The notes: generated by a model from the sequence alone, not told the origin. A stretch of 64,000 bases of DNA from Candidatus Defluviibacterium haderslevense (GCA_016712225.1 JADJRL010000003.1:2927501-2991500); one strand, 5' to 3'. Shown: positions 55,653 to 64,000, numbered from the stretch's first letter. Made by a program: numbers and translations.

Positions 55653-57120
55653 ATTGTTTCCATTTTGACAAAAGCAGTTGCTCTAATTCTGCAGAAATCC
55701 TATAATAAAAAACGGCACTAAAAAATAAGATACTTCCCAATATGCTTTTAAATGCAATATTGAAATATGGATATTCGAGATTTGGTAGACAATAGTTAAA
55801 TATCAGCAACACCAATCCAATAAATAAAAGTCGTACAATTTTGAAATCAAAAGGGTGGATATTCATAGTAATGTAGATCAGAAAGGTTTTTGCAATATTA
55901 TATACTATGACTGAAATACATGTTCCTAGTGCTGCACCAGTGATTCCATAGATGGGAATTAAAAACCAATTGAACATTACATTTAATATTGCTAAACATA
56001 TCAGTAAATATAATTCCACCTTGTAGTATTTAGAAAAGGAGAGAATATGGCTATTTATACCGGTTCCGGCATCTACAATTCGGGCGATGAGTAATAAACC
56101 TAGACTCACTTTAATGGTATCTATTGTTGTAGTGTTGGGCATAATCATAGCCAAGGAATCAAAACTTATGTAAAGTATCAAAGCCAGCCACAAAGTTGGA
56201 ATTAACATATTGACTGTAGATTTTTTATAATAAGATAGCAAACCTGCTTGATCTTTTTCTTTGGAAACGGTGGCAACCGGAGCATTCAAAATTTCAGTAA
56301 TAGCAAGTGCTGGTATGTAACAAACATTAGACATGAAAACAGCTAATATAAAACTTCCATTTGCTGCGGTTCCCAAAATTGAACTGATCATTAAAGTATC
56401 TATTCTTAAAGCGATAATTGCACTTGCACCACCCAGAATAGAATACAAAGCAAACACAACCATTTGATGTCGCATAGGATGTGTAAAGATCTTAATATTA
56501 GGACGCATGAATAATAGACGTTCATGATATAAATACATGATCACGACACCAATAATGCAGCCGTAGTATCCCAAAATGGCATAAATAAATTGTGATGTGT
56601 TGATATAATGTCTTAACGCAAGTACAAATAGAACAGGAAGTAGAATCTTCATACTATTAGAAAGTAGCGTCGGGATTACGATTCTTTTATAATTTGTACA
56701 ATAGGTACTAAACAATTCAAAAATCACATACAGGATAGTTAGTGGTAACAAATAGATAAAATATTCTGAAATGTCCGAAGTGTCCTCCGGAAAAAAGGAT
56801 TTCAACCAAGTTAGCGTTCCAATAAAAATAATACTAAAACATAAAATGCCTATACCATATCCACTCAAAATAAAAAAAAAGAATCCGCCATGCCCATTGG
56901 ATCGATTTTCAAAATAAGGAAAATATCGCAAGAGTACTGATCCGAATCCTAATGTAATAAAGGGTGTCAACAATGATGCAGTATTCGTCAGAAAGCCATA
57001 CAGACCATATAGATTCAGGTCCGATGGATAAATATACAAAGTACTAAAAACACCAATGAAGGCACCAAAATAATTAATGATGCTATAAACTATACTTTGA
57101 TTTTGGATAACTTGTTTCAT
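55636..57120 (-). CDS. polysaccharide flippase (Wzx/MOP family)
   Basis: From ATG 57120, 494 residues with about 12-14 membrane helices and no signal peptide; an earlier ATG at 57141 adds seven residues. It has the MOP-superfamily look: an N-terminal IVYSIINYFGAFIGVFSTLY, paired helices, and a central polar loop (TVSKEKDQAGLLSYYKKSTV). These inner-membrane proteins flip lipid-linked oligosaccharides for O-antigen, capsule or exopolysaccharide. No glycosyltransferases are adjacent, but a sugar-nucleotide aminotransferase lies 4 kb downstream. Confidence 0.82.
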   Translation of the reverse strand: MKQVIQNQSIVYSIINYFGAFIGVFSTLYIYPSDLNLYGLYGFLTNTASLLTPFITLGFGSVLLRYFPYFENRSNGHGGFFFFILSGYGIGILCFSIIFIGTLTWLKSFFPEDTSDISEYFIYLLPLTILYVIFELFSTYCTNYKRIVIPTLLSNSMKILLPVLFVLALRHYINTSQFIYAILGYYGCIIGVVIMYLYHERLLFMRPNIKIFTHPMRHQMVVFALYSILGGASAIIALRIDTLMISSILGTAANGSFILAVFMSNVCYIPALAITEILNAPVATVSKEKDQAGLLSYYKKSTVNMLIPTLWLALILYISFDSLAMIMPNTTTIDTIKVSLGLLLIARIVDAGTGINSHILSFSKYYKVELYLLICLAILNVMFNWFLIPIYGITGAALGTCISVIVYNIAKTFLIYITMNIHPFDFKIVRLLFIGLVLLIFNYCLPNLEYPYFNIAFKSILGSILFFSAVFYYRISAELEQLLLSKWKQWSNRV

Positions 57121-57479
57121 TGGAGTTACAAAGAAATGCAAAATATGTGGGAATGGGCGTTGTGATTTTTTAGATTCATGTATGTCTAAAAAATTTCATC
57201 ATTAAAATAATAGTCAGAAGAAAAAAATCATGAAACTATAAAAATAAAATAAAAAAATTATGAAATTTATAAATTATATTTATATCTTGCTTTATGATCT
57301 TGTTTGAACAAACAAGGTGACATTTAATGAGTAACCATTTTACCTTATTTCAATAACACATTATAAATTTATCTATTATGTAACTATTTTATTCATAACT
57401 AAATATATTTAATATGAGCATCTATTTAAACCCCGGTAAAGTAAATTTATTTACTAAAACAATTAGAGACATTCGTATG

Positions 57480-57503
57480 TTCTCTCTCTCTCTCTCTCTC
57501 TCT
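57480..57503 (+). repeat. TC dinucleotide tract, probable phase-variation switch
   Basis: An uninterrupted tract of alternating T and C (57481-57503, eleven full TC units plus one T) directly after ATG 57477. Read from that ATG (or the in-frame ATG 57414) it encodes M-F-S-L-S-L... and stops at 57515. The protease frame is open through the tract but has no ATG, GTG or TTG between its upstream stop (57442) and TTG 57538. One added TC or two lost TCs would join the ATG to the protease frame. Confidence 0.8.
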
Positions 57504-57537
57504 AGTATTTCTTAGTCCAATTTTTTTAAATCTTCAA

Positions 57538-59649
57538 TTGTTCAGTCAGAATTTTGAACCATGTGGTACTGTTCAAGCATCAGATTCTATGATGGCTACT
57601 CTGCCGTGGTATGATCATAATGAGATCTTAGATTCCTTCATAGTGGAAGGACAAAAACGTTTAAAACTAAACATACCTCTTAACTCCAGAACTGGAAACA
57701 CCTGTTCTGAAATTGATGGCCCTCTATTCCTTCCAATTCAGTTTTATTGGGTTGTAGATCATGGTGAATTAGGCCCTTCGGCAATTTTAATTCGAGAATT
57801 AATTGATAGAATAAATGATTTTTACCAACAAAACGGAATGCCTTTTCAATTTTTTAGTGGGTGTTCCATTGAGTATGAATCACCTGATAATTTAATTATT
57901 AATAATAACACTGAAGCCTATGTTATGTATTTAGCTAATCATCACACTGAGGCCATCAATGTTTATGTAGTTGATGATATAACTGGAGACGCTGCTGGTA
58001 CTTATTACCCTGACCATTTAGGAAATGATGTTGGAGATTTTATTATTGTTGAAAAGAGCATTTTCGAATCACAAGATAGAGCGAGTACACTCTTTCATGA
58101 ATTAGGTCATTTTTTTGGATTAGAACATACGAATAGAAATATTCACCATGGACTTGGATGTTATAGAGAGCCTGTTAGTAGGAGTAAAAGATTTTCATTA
58201 AATTGTAATTTTAATCATTTGTTATTTGGAAAGATGTGTGCTACTGTTGGTGATGCTTTATTTGACACCCCTGCTGATCCAAATGACATTCTGCAATATA
58301 ATTGTCCATATAATGGAACTGAAACAGATGTAGATGGTGCAAACTTTCATCCAGATGAAACTAATATTATGTCTTATTTTATTACAGCAGGTTGCCACAG
58401 GACAACCTTGAGTCCTGGTCAAAAAGGTATTATATGGTATAATTTAATAAATAAACATAGTGAATTGTTGGATTTAGATGCAGAAAATCTGAATCCTGAC
58501 AGGTATGAACCTGATAATTTAGCCTTGACAGCTCATGAAATTAGATTAAACGAATCTCAATGTCATTCTATGCAAGATTATTGCAGGGATGGTTTTGATT
58601 GGTTATTTGTAACTCCTCGGCAATTTATTGGTTCCTATTATTTCGAGATAGAAGATGCATTAAATAGTAATAACCCTGTTGATGCTGTTAAGGTTTTTAA
58701 TAGAAATATTGATGGTAGCGCTGGATCTGAAATCCAAACTACACGGACTTCAAATAATGGGATCAGAAGATTTGAAATTCAATGCGACGAAATTACTTCT
58801 CAATTTGATGGAATATTAATCCAAGTGATTCGAAATAATTTAGATGAAGGTAAATATATAGCCAGCTTAAGAAAAAGCCTTGATTTTAGCATTAGTAATG
58901 CGGGTAAAGATTGTTTAAGCGTTGGAGATGTATTATCCATTGATAACCTTCCTTCAGGTGCAACTGTCTATTGGTCTGGATTATTTGGTGGTATAATATT
59001 CAATGATCCTACTTTGCTTACACCAACAGTTACCAATATTTTTGGTCAACCACCATTGACAGTTAAAGCAATTATTAGTTATGGTGGATGTACAGAAACG
59101 ATAGAGAAAATATTTCATGGAACTTCCGGGGATCCTGCACCTTATTTTACTATAGTAGAAAAGCAAGCTCCTTGTAAAGTTCATGGTATTATTTACACTT
59201 CAGGCTATTATGAGACAAATCCTAAATTGGAAGTAGATTGGTCGATCGATCATGGTACTGCAATCCCAGATTATGGATTTTTTACTTCAGTAAAACCTGA
59301 TCGGACAGGGCCAATAAACCTGACTGCTATATATACTGACCCATGTTACCAATCTCGTAGTGTAACCTTGTCCATCGAAGTAAAAAACTGTGATAAGCTG
59401 GGTCCCGAAATTATAGTGAGTCCAAATCCAAATAATGGTTTTTTCTACATTTCATTATCAGAAGAAATTACTAATCTTTCAGGTCATATTATTACCATCT
59501 TAGATCAATATGGAAATATTAAATTGCAAATTAATCCAACCACAATTGTATCTCAAGTTGATGCTTCATTGCTGCAGGACGGTGTTTATTATGTAAATTG
59601 GAATAGTAGCGAATTCAATTATTCCAGATTAATTGTTATTAACCATTAA
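57538..59649 (+). CDS. T9SS-secreted metalloprotease, apparently phase-OFF
   Basis: At least 703 residues. The coordinates start at the TTG at 57538 only because no standard start is in frame; the likely real start is ATG 57477 once the TC tract changes length. The joined N-terminus, M-F-(S-L)n-V-F-L-S-P-I-F-L-N then LQLFSQ, is an ideal signal peptide. The zinc site HELGHFFGLEH is encoded at 58096-58128 and IMSYF is the Met-turn, as in M43-like proteases. Beta-rich domains follow, and IIVSPNPNNGFFYI begins a type A T9SS domain. Two duplicated lipoprotein genes lie directly downstream. Confidence 0.8.
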   Translation: MFSQNFEPCGTVQASDSMMATLPWYDHNEILDSFIVEGQKRLKLNIPLNSRTGNTCSEIDGPLFLPIQFYWVVDHGELGPSAILIRELIDRINDFYQQNGMPFQFFSGCSIEYESPDNLIINNNTEAYVMYLANHHTEAINVYVVDDITGDAAGTYYPDHLGNDVGDFIIVEKSIFESQDRASTLFHELGHFFGLEHTNRNIHHGLGCYREPVSRSKRFSLNCNFNHLLFGKMCATVGDALFDTPADPNDILQYNCPYNGTETDVDGANFHPDETNIMSYFITAGCHRTTLSPGQKGIIWYNLINKHSELLDLDAENLNPDRYEPDNLALTAHEIRLNESQCHSMQDYCRDGFDWLFVTPRQFIGSYYFEIEDALNSNNPVDAVKVFNRNIDGSAGSEIQTTRTSNNGIRRFEIQCDEITSQFDGILIQVIRNNLDEGKYIASLRKSLDFSISNAGKDCLSVGDVLSIDNLPSGATVYWSGLFGGIIFNDPTLLTPTVTNIFGQPPLTVKAIISYGGCTETIEKIFHGTSGDPAPYFTIVEKQAPCKVHGIIYTSGYYETNPKLEVDWSIDHGTAIPDYGFFTSVKPDRTGPINLTAIYTDPCYQSRSVTLSIEVKNCDKLGPEIIVSPNPNNGFFYISLSEEITNLSGHIITILDQYGNIKLQINPTTIVSQVDASLLQDGVYYVNWNSSEFNYSRLIVINH

Positions 59650-59660
59650 TCTATTTTATC

Positions 59661-60170
59661 ATGAAATATATTAAAATTATAATATTAACTGGAATTACAA
59701 TTATGCTTCATAGTTGTTGTGTGGATTGTGTATTACTCTGTGGTGGAGATTCTAGAATATATGAAAAAAATTTCTTTTGTTACGTGTACGATGCAAAAAC
59801 GAAAGAAACTGTAGTTGGTTTTTGCGTCAACTGTCCCTACAGTAATGAAGCTTCAGTATTAAGTAATGAAAAAGGTGATACTATAAGAACTGAAAATACA
59901 ATCAAAAAAGATGGCTCTATGTGGATTCCATTAGTTGTAAAGGACAGGGATAGTATAGGATATGATATCGAACAGTCCTACTATCTGCATTTAGTAGATT
60001 ATCAAGGAATTGAAAGAGATGTTGATACGATACGATTTACATTTCAATTGGTTAAAGATGATTGTAGAGTAATGGATTTCAAGGATTTTAGATGTTATTT
60101 TAATGATAGCTTATATATTGCTGAGTTCCCTTGGCATAAAGCAGGAGGAAGGGTAATTTTTTATAAATAA
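59661..60170 (+). CDS. Cys-rich lipoprotein, copy 1
   Basis: A 169-residue lipoprotein. The signal (IKIIILTGITIMLHSC) has a lipobox with the acceptor Cys near residue 19, followed by a cluster of five more Cys in the next ~70 residues (V-D-C-V-L-L-C-G-G, FFCYVYD, FCVNC). The rest looks like a small beta-sandwich (KTKETVVGF, WIPLVVKDRDSIGYDI). No family recognised. It starts 11 bases after the phase-variable protease stops and is probably co-transcribed with it. It has its own terminator at 60186. Confidence 0.6.
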   Translation: MKYIKIIILTGITIMLHSCCVDCVLLCGGDSRIYEKNFFCYVYDAKTKETVVGFCVNCPYSNEASVLSNEKGDTIRTENTIKKDGSMWIPLVVKDRDSIGYDIEQSYYLHLVDYQGIERDVDTIRFTFQLVKDDCRVMDFKDFRCYFNDSLYIAEFPWHKAGGRVIFYK

Positions 60171-60185
60171 TTTGCGTATGACAAA

Positions 60186-60217
60186 GAGTCCTACTTCATA
60201 TTTATGGAGTAGGATTC
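60186..60217 (+). terminator. terminator after lipoprotein copy 1
   Basis: A long near-perfect hairpin: GAGTCCTACTTCATA pairs with TATGGAGTAGGATTC (with G-U pairs), followed by a T-rich stretch. Its sequence is echoed after copy 2. Confidence 0.75.
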
Positions 60218-60328
60218 TTTCTATTTTTAGATAGGATTGCTTGCCTTAGATTTTATTGTTGGGAATAAGATATCTTTTTTTGTATTTTGTCCCTGGGTCT
60301 GGCATTATTTAAAATTGATTTATTTACC

Positions 60329-60793
60329 ATGATATTTATAAGATATTTTCTATTGTTGGGTATAGTACTCATCCTTCATAGTTGCTGCTTTGAATGTGGG
60401 GAAATTTGCGGTGGAGAAACTATCATATTTAAAAGAAATTTCTTCTGTTATGTGTATGATTTGAAAACAAAAGAAACCGTAGTTGGTCTTTGTGTAAATT
60501 GTCAATATAGTAATAATGCTTTTGTATTGGTCAACGAAAGGGGAGATACCATAAGAACTGAAAATACAATTGGTACTGGTGGTGAGATGTTTTTCCCATT
60601 AGTTGTGAAGGACAGAGATAGCATAGGATATGATATAAAGAAGGCTTATTATCTTCATTTAGTAAATAATCAAGGTGTCGAAAGAGATGTGGATACAATA
60701 CGATTCGAATTCCAATTGGTTAAGGAAGATTGTAGAGTCATGGATTACAAGAATTTTAAATGTTATTTTAATGATAGTTTATATATAACTTAG
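60329..60793 (+). CDS. Cys-rich lipoprotein, copy 2, truncated by a nonsense codon
   Basis: From ATG 60329, 154 residues; a GTG/TTG extension upstream is unlikely. It is a close copy of the preceding lipoprotein over its whole length (NFFCYVYD, KTKETVVG, LVVKDRDSIGYDI, RDVDTIRF, FNDSLYI). Copy 1 continues A-E-F-P-W-H-K-A-G-G-R-V-I-F-Y-K. Here the matching Glu codon is TAG (60791-60793), after which the DNA still encodes FPWHKAGGRVIFYK to a TAA at 60836. So one point mutation removed 15 residues. The mutation is recent, since the tail is otherwise intact. Confidence 0.7.
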   Translation: MIFIRYFLLLGIVLILHSCCFECGEICGGETIIFKRNFFCYVYDLKTKETVVGLCVNCQYSNNAFVLVNERGDTIRTENTIGTGGEMFFPLVVKDRDSIGYDIKKAYYLHLVNNQGVERDVDTIRFEFQLVKEDCRVMDYKNFKCYFNDSLYIT

Positions 60794-60852
60794 TTCCCTT
60801 GGCATAAAGCAGGAGGAAGGGTGATATTTTATAAATAAATTACATTCGACAA

Positions 60853-60886
60853 ATAGTCCTACTTCATAATTATGGAGTAGGACTAT
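60853..60886 (+). terminator. terminator after lipoprotein copy 2
   Basis: ATAGTCCTACTTCATAA pairs perfectly with its partner TTATGGAGTAGGACTAT. It is homologous to the terminator at 60186-60217, so the duplication included the terminator. Confidence 0.75.
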
Positions 60887-61001
60887 TATCATGATCTTAT
60901 TAAAAATTATTTTGGTTTGTTGTAATTCTAAAAAAATTAAAGCAAAAGATTCAAAGCTTATACTATAAATCACCGTTCTTTGTGTATCCAATAAATGATT
61001 C

Positions 61002-62141
61002 ATGTCGTTATACGATATACCACTTTGCAAGCCTTATCAAACCACTCATGAAATCAAGTTTCTTAAGGAAGTTTTAGATTCAGGAAAGCTATCATCGAGC
61101 GGAAAATTTAGTCAGTTGTGTGAGTCCTTTTTTGAAAATTATTTTTTTGGATCTAGGTGTCTGATGACGCATACCTGTACGGATGCATTGGAAATGGTTG
61201 CATTATTATTAGATATTCAGAATGGGGATGAGATCATATTGCCTTCCTATACTTTTGTATCCACTGCAAACCCATTCGTCATGCAAGGTGCTACCTTGCG
61301 TTTTGCAGATTCAAGAGCTGACCATCCGAATGTCGATGTAGCATCTATCATTAGTTTAGTGAATGAAAAGACGAAAGCTATTGTTGTGGTGCACTATGCT
61401 GGGATGGCAGTAGATATGGAGGAATTAATTGCAATATGTAAGGCCAAAGAGATAATATTAATAGAAGATGCAGCTCAAGCATTTGGATCATCATACATTG
61501 GTCAAAAATTAGGTAGTATAGGGGATTTGGCCTGTTTTTCATTTCACGATACCAAGCAGATCAGTTGCGGGGAAGGCGGATTATTGGTCATTAATAATCC
61601 GATCTTTAGGAAACGGGCAGAACTATTATTAGAGAAAGGGACGAATCGTCTGGCGTTTAAAAAAGGTATGGCGATTTCTTATGATTGGCAAGATGTGGGA
61701 TCATCCTTTGGTGCATCACAATTGCAAGCAGCTGTTTTATATTCCCAATTACAAGAAATGGATATTATTTTAGAAAGAAGGAAAAGCATCTATGAATTAT
61801 ATGAAAATCAACTTGCAGAATTACAACTAAAAGGCTACATACGAATACCTAAAATTTTTGATTTTTGTTCATTTAAGTCGGCATCCTTTTTTATTGAACT
61901 TCCGGAACGTGAGCATAGAAATTTATTGATGCAATATTTGAATCAGCTGGGAATTCAAGCCGGGTTTCATTATTTGTGCCTGCACAACAGTCCTTTTTAT
62001 CGAAGAATAGAATTTATCGATTTGCCAAACGCGATGTATTGGCAGGAACACATATTGAGATTGCCCTTATATCCTGATTTGAATGAATCAGACTTGAGAA
62101 TTATAACCGATTCCATTAAGACTTATTTCATAAATGAATAA
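61002..62141 (+). CDS. wecE: dTDP-4-amino-4,6-dideoxygalactose transaminase (WecE-like)
   Basis: A 379-residue PLP enzyme of the DegT/DnrJ/EryC1 family. Hallmarks are IPLCKPYQTTHEIKFLKEVL, GRCLMTHTCTDALEMVALL-like CLMTHTCTDALEMVALLL, EIILPSYTFVSTANPFV, LIEDAAQAFGS and CFSFHDTKQISCGEGG, with the PLP Lys at K185. The pattern matches WecE/RffA, which aminates a dTDP-4-keto-6-deoxyhexose for cell-surface polysaccharide. With the flippase at 55.6-57.1 kb it suggests surface glycan synthesis, although the cluster is incomplete here. Confidence 0.88.
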   Translation: MSLYDIPLCKPYQTTHEIKFLKEVLDSGKLSSSGKFSQLCESFFENYFFGSRCLMTHTCTDALEMVALLLDIQNGDEIILPSYTFVSTANPFVMQGATLRFADSRADHPNVDVASIISLVNEKTKAIVVVHYAGMAVDMEELIAICKAKEIILIEDAAQAFGSSYIGQKLGSIGDLACFSFHDTKQISCGEGGLLVINNPIFRKRAELLLEKGTNRLAFKKGMAISYDWQDVGSSFGASQLQAAVLYSQLQEMDIILERRKSIYELYENQLAELQLKGYIRIPKIFDFCSFKSASFFIELPEREHRNLLMQYLNQLGIQAGFHYLCLHNSPFYRRIEFIDLPNAMYWQEHILRLPLYPDLNESDLRIITDSIKTYFINE

Positions 62142-62203
62142 GCAGGCGAAACTATTTTGGAATTTGTTCCAAAGCCTTCAATACACAAAAAATGAAGTCT
62201 TTT

Positions 62204-62719
62204 TTATTTTTGAGGAGACACCGTGTTAGCTTTTATGGTGCTATCATTGATGCCGTTGGGATGAGGTTTTAAGAAATTTTTAAAGAAGTCCACACCTTCA
62301 TTGGAAATCTTATTAATATTCGAAATTTTATTTCCTTTATTCCAGACTATTGCATTACAGCCATCATTGTAATAGATATCAGCTTCTTGTGTAATCTCAC
62401 CGTTGATTTGGAATACCAAATGACCTTCTGGCTTGCATGCCGTTAGAATTCCCTTTTCTTCTGAAATAAAGGAGATCACATATTGTATGGCCTGTGCATC
62501 ACTAAAACTCATACTGGCATTTACTTCTTTTTTAAGAGAGATAATATCTATTGATGTGATCGATTTATTCATATCACTAAGAATAGCTGCACTTAATGGC
62601 TCGAATTCCAGAGCTCTGTTGGTTGCTGTTGATGAATTGGAACCGTCACTTTTTGAATTAGGTTTGCAACAAAGTACTAAAGCACTTAGTACTAATAATA
62701 AGGTGAAATATCTGGACAT
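62204..62719 (-). CDS. lipoprotein of unknown function
   Basis: A 171-residue protein with a lipoprotein signal (MSRYFTLLLVLSALVLCC) and a Ser/Asn-rich linker. The mature part has AIQYVISFISEEKGILTAC and IYYNDGCNAIVWN, with two Cys that could pair. No family recognised. It lies seven bases downstream of the barrel-protein gene on the same strand, so the two probably form an operon. Confidence 0.6.
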   Translation of the reverse strand: MSRYFTLLLVLSALVLCCKPNSKSDGSNSSTATNRALEFEPLSAAILSDMNKSITSIDIISLKKEVNASMSFSDAQAIQYVISFISEEKGILTACKPEGHLVFQINGEITQEADIYYNDGCNAIVWNKGNKISNINKISNEGVDFFKNFLKPHPNGINDSTIKANTVSPQK

Positions 62720-62726
62720 GTTGGTA

Positions 62727-63347
62727 TTAATTAAAACGATAATTAAGGCCCAAAGATATAAAATAACTGATCATTTTAATCGATTGACCATTTTTAATAT
62801 ATCGATATAATGGAGTTAATGAACTGGTATATCGTGCTGAAACTGCCCAATTACGGGTATAATAGTAGTTTATTCCACCGATCCAACTCAAATCATTTTT
62901 TTTGAAATATTGATCATCGCCGGAATAACTGGAACTATTAATTAATCTTCCAAATGAAAATCCCCCCTGAAATTGCATTCTATAATAAGGTGTTTCTCCT
63001 TCGTCATTTAACCAATCTTTTACACAAAAAATAACAGGAATTTCTAGATAGTGTAGTGAAAATTGGGTAAATGGTGGATCGTGTCTACCATATCGTGATC
63101 CTCTTAGACTATAAAGCATTTCTATTTGCAATTCTGTTATTTTTTTTAATTTGAATCCTCCCATAAATCCTGCATTATAGGCGAATTTATTAAACCCAAA
63201 TACCCCATCGCCATCTATTTGTGCAAAATTCATTCCTGCCTTTATTCCACCAAAGAATCTTTGTTGTTGACCGTGCGTATTATTAGTTATCATCAATCCT
63301 AAGGTCATTATATAGATAGTATGAAGTAAACTTATTTTTAATTGCAT
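62727..63347 (-). CDS. outer-membrane beta-barrel protein (PorT-like family)
   Basis: A 206-residue protein with a signal peptide (MTLGLMITNNTHGQ end). The mature part begins RFFGGIKAGMNFAQIDGDG, the usual start of the outer-membrane barrel family called PorT-like in Bacteroidota. Strands such as FMGGFKLKKITELQIEMLYS and the terminal FISLGLNYRFN fit an eight-stranded barrel. PorT itself is a T9SS component, but most family members are not, and nothing here decides. It has its own promoter and heads the pair with the downstream lipoprotein. Confidence 0.75.
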   Translation of the reverse strand: MQLKISLLHTIYIMTLGLMITNNTHGQQQRFFGGIKAGMNFAQIDGDGVFGFNKFAYNAGFMGGFKLKKITELQIEMLYSLRGSRYGRHDPPFTQFSLHYLEIPVIFCVKDWLNDEGETPYYRMQFQGGFSFGRLINSSSYSGDDQYFKKNDLSWIGGINYYYTRNWAVSARYTSSLTPLYRYIKNGQSIKMISYFISLGLNYRFN

Positions 63348-63845
63348 GTTTGATGTTTTTAATATTTAAAAAGTGGCCAAAATTAACGCTCCATTTTGTA
63401 TCTCACCCAAAATGATTTTTACTTTCAAATAAACGACAAGGTTTCAGAATTGTTGGGTTAAGCTCTTGAATAATGTTGGATCCTATGATATTTTACTCTT
63501 TATAATAATTTTATAGTTAATTATTTAATGTATATAAAATATTGATAATGTATATATTATATATATAATTAAAAAATATTAAAATTTTTATTATATATAA
63601 TTAGGAAATATTAATACCCTCATTATATATTTGTGCCGTGATATACTTATTCTGGTAGATCACCCACCACCTGATCGCTCATATTCCTGAGCCATATTTC
63701 ATAAGATAATAGACTTGCCAAAAAAACAATTCGTTGGAGGATTTGAAGCTCTTTCTGCGGACTGAAAACAACTGTACTGTAATATTTTATTGGTCTGTCT
63801 AGTGCATTCTTTTAATGCATTTACTGATCTAACCTTTTAACCTTG
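63348..63845. other. divergent intergenic region
   Basis: About 500 bases without a gene. It has an extremely AT-rich palindromic stretch (about 63518-63600) and a TATATTTG box at 63626-63633 on the plus strand. The next gene's ATG is ~213 bases beyond that box, so it would have a long 5' leader, which is more GC-rich than the surroundings. Confidence 0.5.
63378..63411 (-). promoter_or_regulatory. promoter for PorT-like barrel gene
   Basis: On the minus strand TTTG (63408-63411), a 22-base spacer and TAATTTTG (63378-63385). The ATG lies 30 bases downstream. Confidence 0.55.
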
Positions 63846-64000
63846 ATGCTTATGAAACCGGCAACTACGTATTGTTCTGGAATAAGAAAACTATGCCCTA
63901 CGGGGTCCTTTTTGACACCATTTATACTGGCCTTCTTCCTTATAGGCAGTAATATCATTAATGTTTTAAATGCACAATGTGCTCTAGCATGTAGGGGTAA
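63846..64000 (+). CDS. large secreted protein, N-terminal fragment
   Basis: The gene runs off the window; about 51 residues are visible. They form a long signal peptide (from MLMKPATTYCSG, hydrophobic core FILAFFLIGSNIINVL) ending near LNAQ. The mature start is CALACRG. This C-A-L-A-C beginning is, from memory, common to very large Saprospiraceae secreted proteins with HYR or similar repeats and T9SS domains. The second ATG (63852) could also be the start. Confidence 0.55.
   Translation, partial: MLMKPATTYCSGIRKLCPTGSFLTPFILAFFLIGSNIINVLNAQCALACRG

Noticed and set aside
55506..55721. Small plus-strand frame over the tandem repeats, or a CRISPR
   Set aside because: The frame is His/Pro/Asn-rich low-complexity text from the repeats and overlaps the flippase gene. 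No unique spacers exist.
62433..62810. Plus-strand frame of 125 residues antisense to the lipoprotein and barrel genes
   Set aside because: The minus-strand genes have signal peptides, a lipobox and a barrel end. The plus frame has no recognisable domain.

Overview
The window looks like chromosomal DNA of a low-GC Bacteroidota, most likely a Saprospiraceae-like member. Three things support this. Many secreted proteins end in type IX secretion (T9SS) sorting domains, both the type A 'PNP...' form and the type B gliding-motility form. Promoters match the Bacteroidota sigma-factor pattern TAnnTTTG, often with an upstream TTTG or TTG. Classical Shine-Dalgarno sequences are rare. The species cannot be named from sequence alone. 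No tRNA, rRNA, prophage, insertion sequence or CRISPR array was found.

Layout. 1-10.9 kb: the 3' end of a di-haem cytochrome c peroxidase, an AraC regulator with a secreted cupin, a PhnA-like protein, a secreted sulfatase and YHYH protein, a DUF2911/TPR protein, a doubly frameshifted membrane-protein gene, a lipoprotein esterase and a GNAT acetyltransferase. 11-19.9 kb: one long same-strand run combining a persulfide dioxygenase/rhodanese fusion, homogentisate dioxygenase, 4-hydroxyphenylpyruvate dioxygenase (HPPD), pyridoxamine-phosphate oxidase, a frameshifted desaturase, a DoxX protein and paaABCD. It covers oxygen-dependent tyrosine and phenylacetate breakdown. 19.8-28.3 kb: fumC, three secreted proteins, and a GxxExxY protein followed by a striking inverted array of CGCAAAG repeats. 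28.4-37.2 kb: housekeeping genes aroQ, recQ, a PLP decarboxylase, pheT and rny, with a probable 6S RNA between pheT and rny. 37.6-51.6 kb: a 1492-residue mosaic metalloprotease, an exported methyltransferase-like protein, a second HPPD, aroC, a histone H1-like Lys/Ala/Pro repeat protein, a helix-hairpin-helix surface protein and glutamine synthetase. 52.8-64 kb: surface functions, namely two secreted metalloproteases, a polysaccharide flippase, a sugar aminotransferase, duplicated lipoproteins, an outer-membrane barrel and the start of another secreted protein.

The strongest unusual signal is at 57,480-57,503. A (TC)n tract lies in the signal-peptide region of a T9SS metalloprotease. The only good ATG starts are one frame away from the protease. 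Gaining one TC unit or losing two would join them into a textbook signal peptide. This looks like a phase-variable ON/OFF switch, caught OFF, that may also control the duplicated Cys-rich lipoproteins downstream. Other notable items are the GxxExxY/CGCAAAG element, the 6S-like RNA whose predicted start matches a promoter, two frameshifts in T homopolymers (possibly sequencing errors), and a nonsense codon in one lipoprotein copy.
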